From: HGM12669 sp048527645
GTDB taxonomy: Bacteria > Bacillota > Clostridia > Oscillospirales > CAG-272
DNA length: 23,686 nucleotides
Reading direction: 5' to 3'
NCBI GenBank assembly: GCA_048527645.1
Contig: DBGFNI010000027.1
Location: 1 to 23,686, forward strand
Shown here one piece after another: positions 22,360 through 23,686 of the stretch. Position 1 is the first letter of the stretch. Each line of letters starts with the position of its first letter. The position numbers and the translations under genes are program-made. The notes beneath the pieces were generated by a model. It had not been told where the DNA came from and searched no databases. It was given only the letters and a program-made list of their open reading frames with translations.

Positions 22360-23638
22360 CTGCCTGCGCCTCCTCTCCCTTGAGAAAGTAAACCGTGTCA
22401 AGCGTTATTCCCTGCGCGACGGCAACCACATCCTCCCGCGTCACCTGCATGATCTGGCGGGACGCCTCGGCGGGGTCGGTGTCAATGCCGCACAGACCGC
22501 GCAGTAAATACCAGTGCTCCATGCGCTGCGCGCTGTCGCCGATCTCCCGGTAGGCGTTGCATACCGAGCGCTTTGCATTTTCCATCTCCTCATCCGAGAT
22601 GTCCCCCGCGCGCATGGCGTCAAGCTGGTGCAGAATTTCCGTCAGCGCTGCATCCTTTTTGGAGGGCTCCACGCCGCTGGCAACGCTCATGATCCCCTTC
22701 AGCGGCTCGCCGACTGAGGAGCAATAATAACACAAAGACTGCTTTTCCCGCACATTCATAAACAGCTTGGAAAAGGGGGACGCACCGAATATTTCGTTAA
22801 ACAGCACAAATTTGTAATAGTCCCCGTCTCCGAGCACCTTGCCGGTTCGAAAGCATACCGTCAGCTTGCCCTGATTGACCGGCATTTTCTCTGTGACAGA
22901 GTGAATCTGTCCCGACGCACGGCGGCGCACCTTTGTCTGCGCCGTGACAAGCTCGGCGCGCGGCAAATCCGCAAGCATGGCGGACACGGCGCTTTTCACC
23001 CTTTCCCGGTCGTGCCTGCCGACATAATACACCTGCACCGGTGCGTGGCTGAGCAGATAGCGGTAATGCGTATATAACGCATCCGGCGTGAGTTTTTCCA
23101 CCTGCTCTACCGTGCCGTATTCATCCACTGCGTATGCCTCGTCCCGGCACATCTCCTGATTGCCGCGCTGAATGGCGTAGGTGCTCTTGTTGTTGATCCG
23201 CGCGCGGATGGTATCGCAAAGATTTTTCTTTTCTCCGGCGACATATTCCGGGTCGAACGCACCGCCGCACAGCTTGGGATGAAGCAGCAGCTGCTCAAGA
23301 ATCCCGAGCGTGCCGCCGGTTACATCGGTCCCGTCCGGGACAAAGGTATCATCCAAAAACGTGGCGGTAAAGGAAATGATTTGATATTCTCCTTTTTTAG
23401 AGACATTCACGGAGATATTCGCCGCATATAAATCGCTCAGCGCCAAATTGAGCGCGCGCATCGTCTGATATTTTTCTGCGCCTCTTCCCAACACCGGCGG
23501 GATCAGCGCATAGGCTGAAGCCGTCTTTGCGGCAAGCGGCATAATGAAATTCACCGACAGATAATTGGTCTTGAATTTGTCCGTCGGTATGATGTGCAGG
23601 GTAACGCCTGCACCGATCTGCTCCCGAAATAAAGGCAT
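22352..23638 (-). CDS. ymfF: M16-family protein lacking the zinc motif, YmfF-like partner
   Basis: A 428-residue M16-fold protein without HxxEH: the corresponding region reads IPPVLGRGAEKYQTMRAL, with no pair of metal-binding histidines. The C-terminal half keeps the substrate-binding block of inactive M16 partners (FGASPFSKLFMNVREKQSLCYY). In M16 heterodimers one subunit carries zinc and the other binds substrate; this one fits the second role beside the YmfH-like gene it overlaps by 8 bases. The start at 23638 is forced, since an in-frame stop lies four codons upstream; the SD is weak (AGGAAAG about 12 bases away). The 48 bases before it reach the window edge, so an upstream gene cannot be excluded. 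It is the first gene of the visible minus-strand operon. Confidence 0.85.
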   Translation of the reverse strand: MPLFREQIGAGVTLHIIPTDKFKTNYLSVNFIMPLAAKTASAYALIPPVLGRGAEKYQTMRALNLALSDLYAANISVNVSKKGEYQIISFTATFLDDTFVPDGTDVTGGTLGILEQLLLHPKLCGGAFDPEYVAGEKKNLCDTIRARINNKSTYAIQRGNQEMCRDEAYAVDEYGTVEQVEKLTPDALYTHYRYLLSHAPVQVYYVGRHDRERVKSAVSAMLADLPRAELVTAQTKVRRRASGQIHSVTEKMPVNQGKLTVCFRTGKVLGDGDYYKFVLFNEIFGASPFSKLFMNVREKQSLCYYCSSVGEPLKGIMSVASGVEPSKKDAALTEILHQLDAMRAGDISDEEMENAKRSVCNAYREIGDSAQRMEHWYLLRGLCGIDTDPAEASRQIMQVTREDVVAVAQGITLDTVYFLKGEEAQADA

Positions 23639-23686
23639 TTTGCCATCTCACTTTCCTGCTTGTTTGCCGTACACGCAAACTGTTAT

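Noticed and set aside
21412..22383. 323-codon plus-strand frame opposite the YmfH-like gene
   Set aside because: Antisense to the M16 gene with an intact zinc motif; no SD.
1..23686. CRISPR arrays, tRNA/rRNA genes, insertion sequences, phage or defence modules, riboswitches
   Set aside because: No regularly spaced repeats, cloverleaf-like sequences, transposase motifs, or recognisable defence or riboswitch elements were seen on either strand by reading.
23639..23686. Promoter or riboswitch upstream of the M16/lgt/folD operon
   Set aside because: Only 48 bases are visible before the window ends, with no clear -10 or structure.

Overview
The window looks like a chromosomal segment of a low-GC-phylum Gram-positive anaerobe of the class Clostridia, most likely the Oscillospirales/Ruminococcaceae group, although its base composition is on the GC-rich side by eye. 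The grounds are: strong Shine-Dalgarno (SD) sites of the AGGAGG type; an Enterococcus/Clostridium-style V-type ATPase operon; a DUF4317 protein and a lectin-like C1A protease, both typical of gut Clostridia; and a YmfF/YmfH-type M16 peptidase pair. I see no phage genes, insertion sequences, CRISPR arrays, tRNA or rRNA genes. No gene-free stretch exceeds 300 bases.

Layout. (1) 1-7362, plus strand: the V-type ATPase operon in the order I (partial), K, E, C, F, A, B, D, the same order as the Enterococcus hirae ntp operon, closed by a 16-bp-stem terminator. (2) 7420-13220, plus strand: a sigma-A-like promoter and structured leader drive a 1211-residue secreted and probably surface-anchored C1A cysteine protease, then a DUF4317 protein and an RlmA-type 23S rRNA methyltransferase. 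A nested hairpin follows and also ends the opposing operon. (3) 13228-15641, minus strand: a PfkB-fold protein with degraded active-site signatures, RuvX, and an unknown multi-pass membrane protein. (4) 15698-16960, plus strand: ATP-type 6-phosphofructokinase with an unusual leader and a terminator. (5) 17066-17296, minus strand: a 76-residue unrecognised protein. (6) 17506-19072, plus strand: an UlaG-like metallo-beta-lactamase-fold hydrolase and deoxyribose-phosphate aldolase. (7) 19110-19160: a 23-bp hairpin between convergent operons. (8) 19201-23638, minus strand: a tightly coupled operon of YmfF-like M16 protein, YmfH-like M16 peptidase, Lgt and FolD.

How the parts work together. The ATPase is a membrane-bound rotary ion pump or synthase. 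Its K subunit retains every residue corresponding to the E. hirae Na+ site, so Na+ coupling is likely. The protease operon joins a secreted scavenging or adhesive enzyme to two cytoplasmic proteins. pfkA and deoC feed glycolysis. The last operon combines lipoprotein maturation (Lgt), one-carbon metabolism (FolD) and the M16 pair linked in Bacillus to EF-P modification.

Most of the window is housekeeping, and I do not see a complete novel defence or mobile system. The most unusual items are: the degenerate PfkB protein divergent from pfkA, the pfkA leader with a misplaced SD, the non-LPXTG C-terminal anchor on the protease, the leader hairpin of the protease gene, the small unknown protein, and the 23-bp intergenic hairpin.
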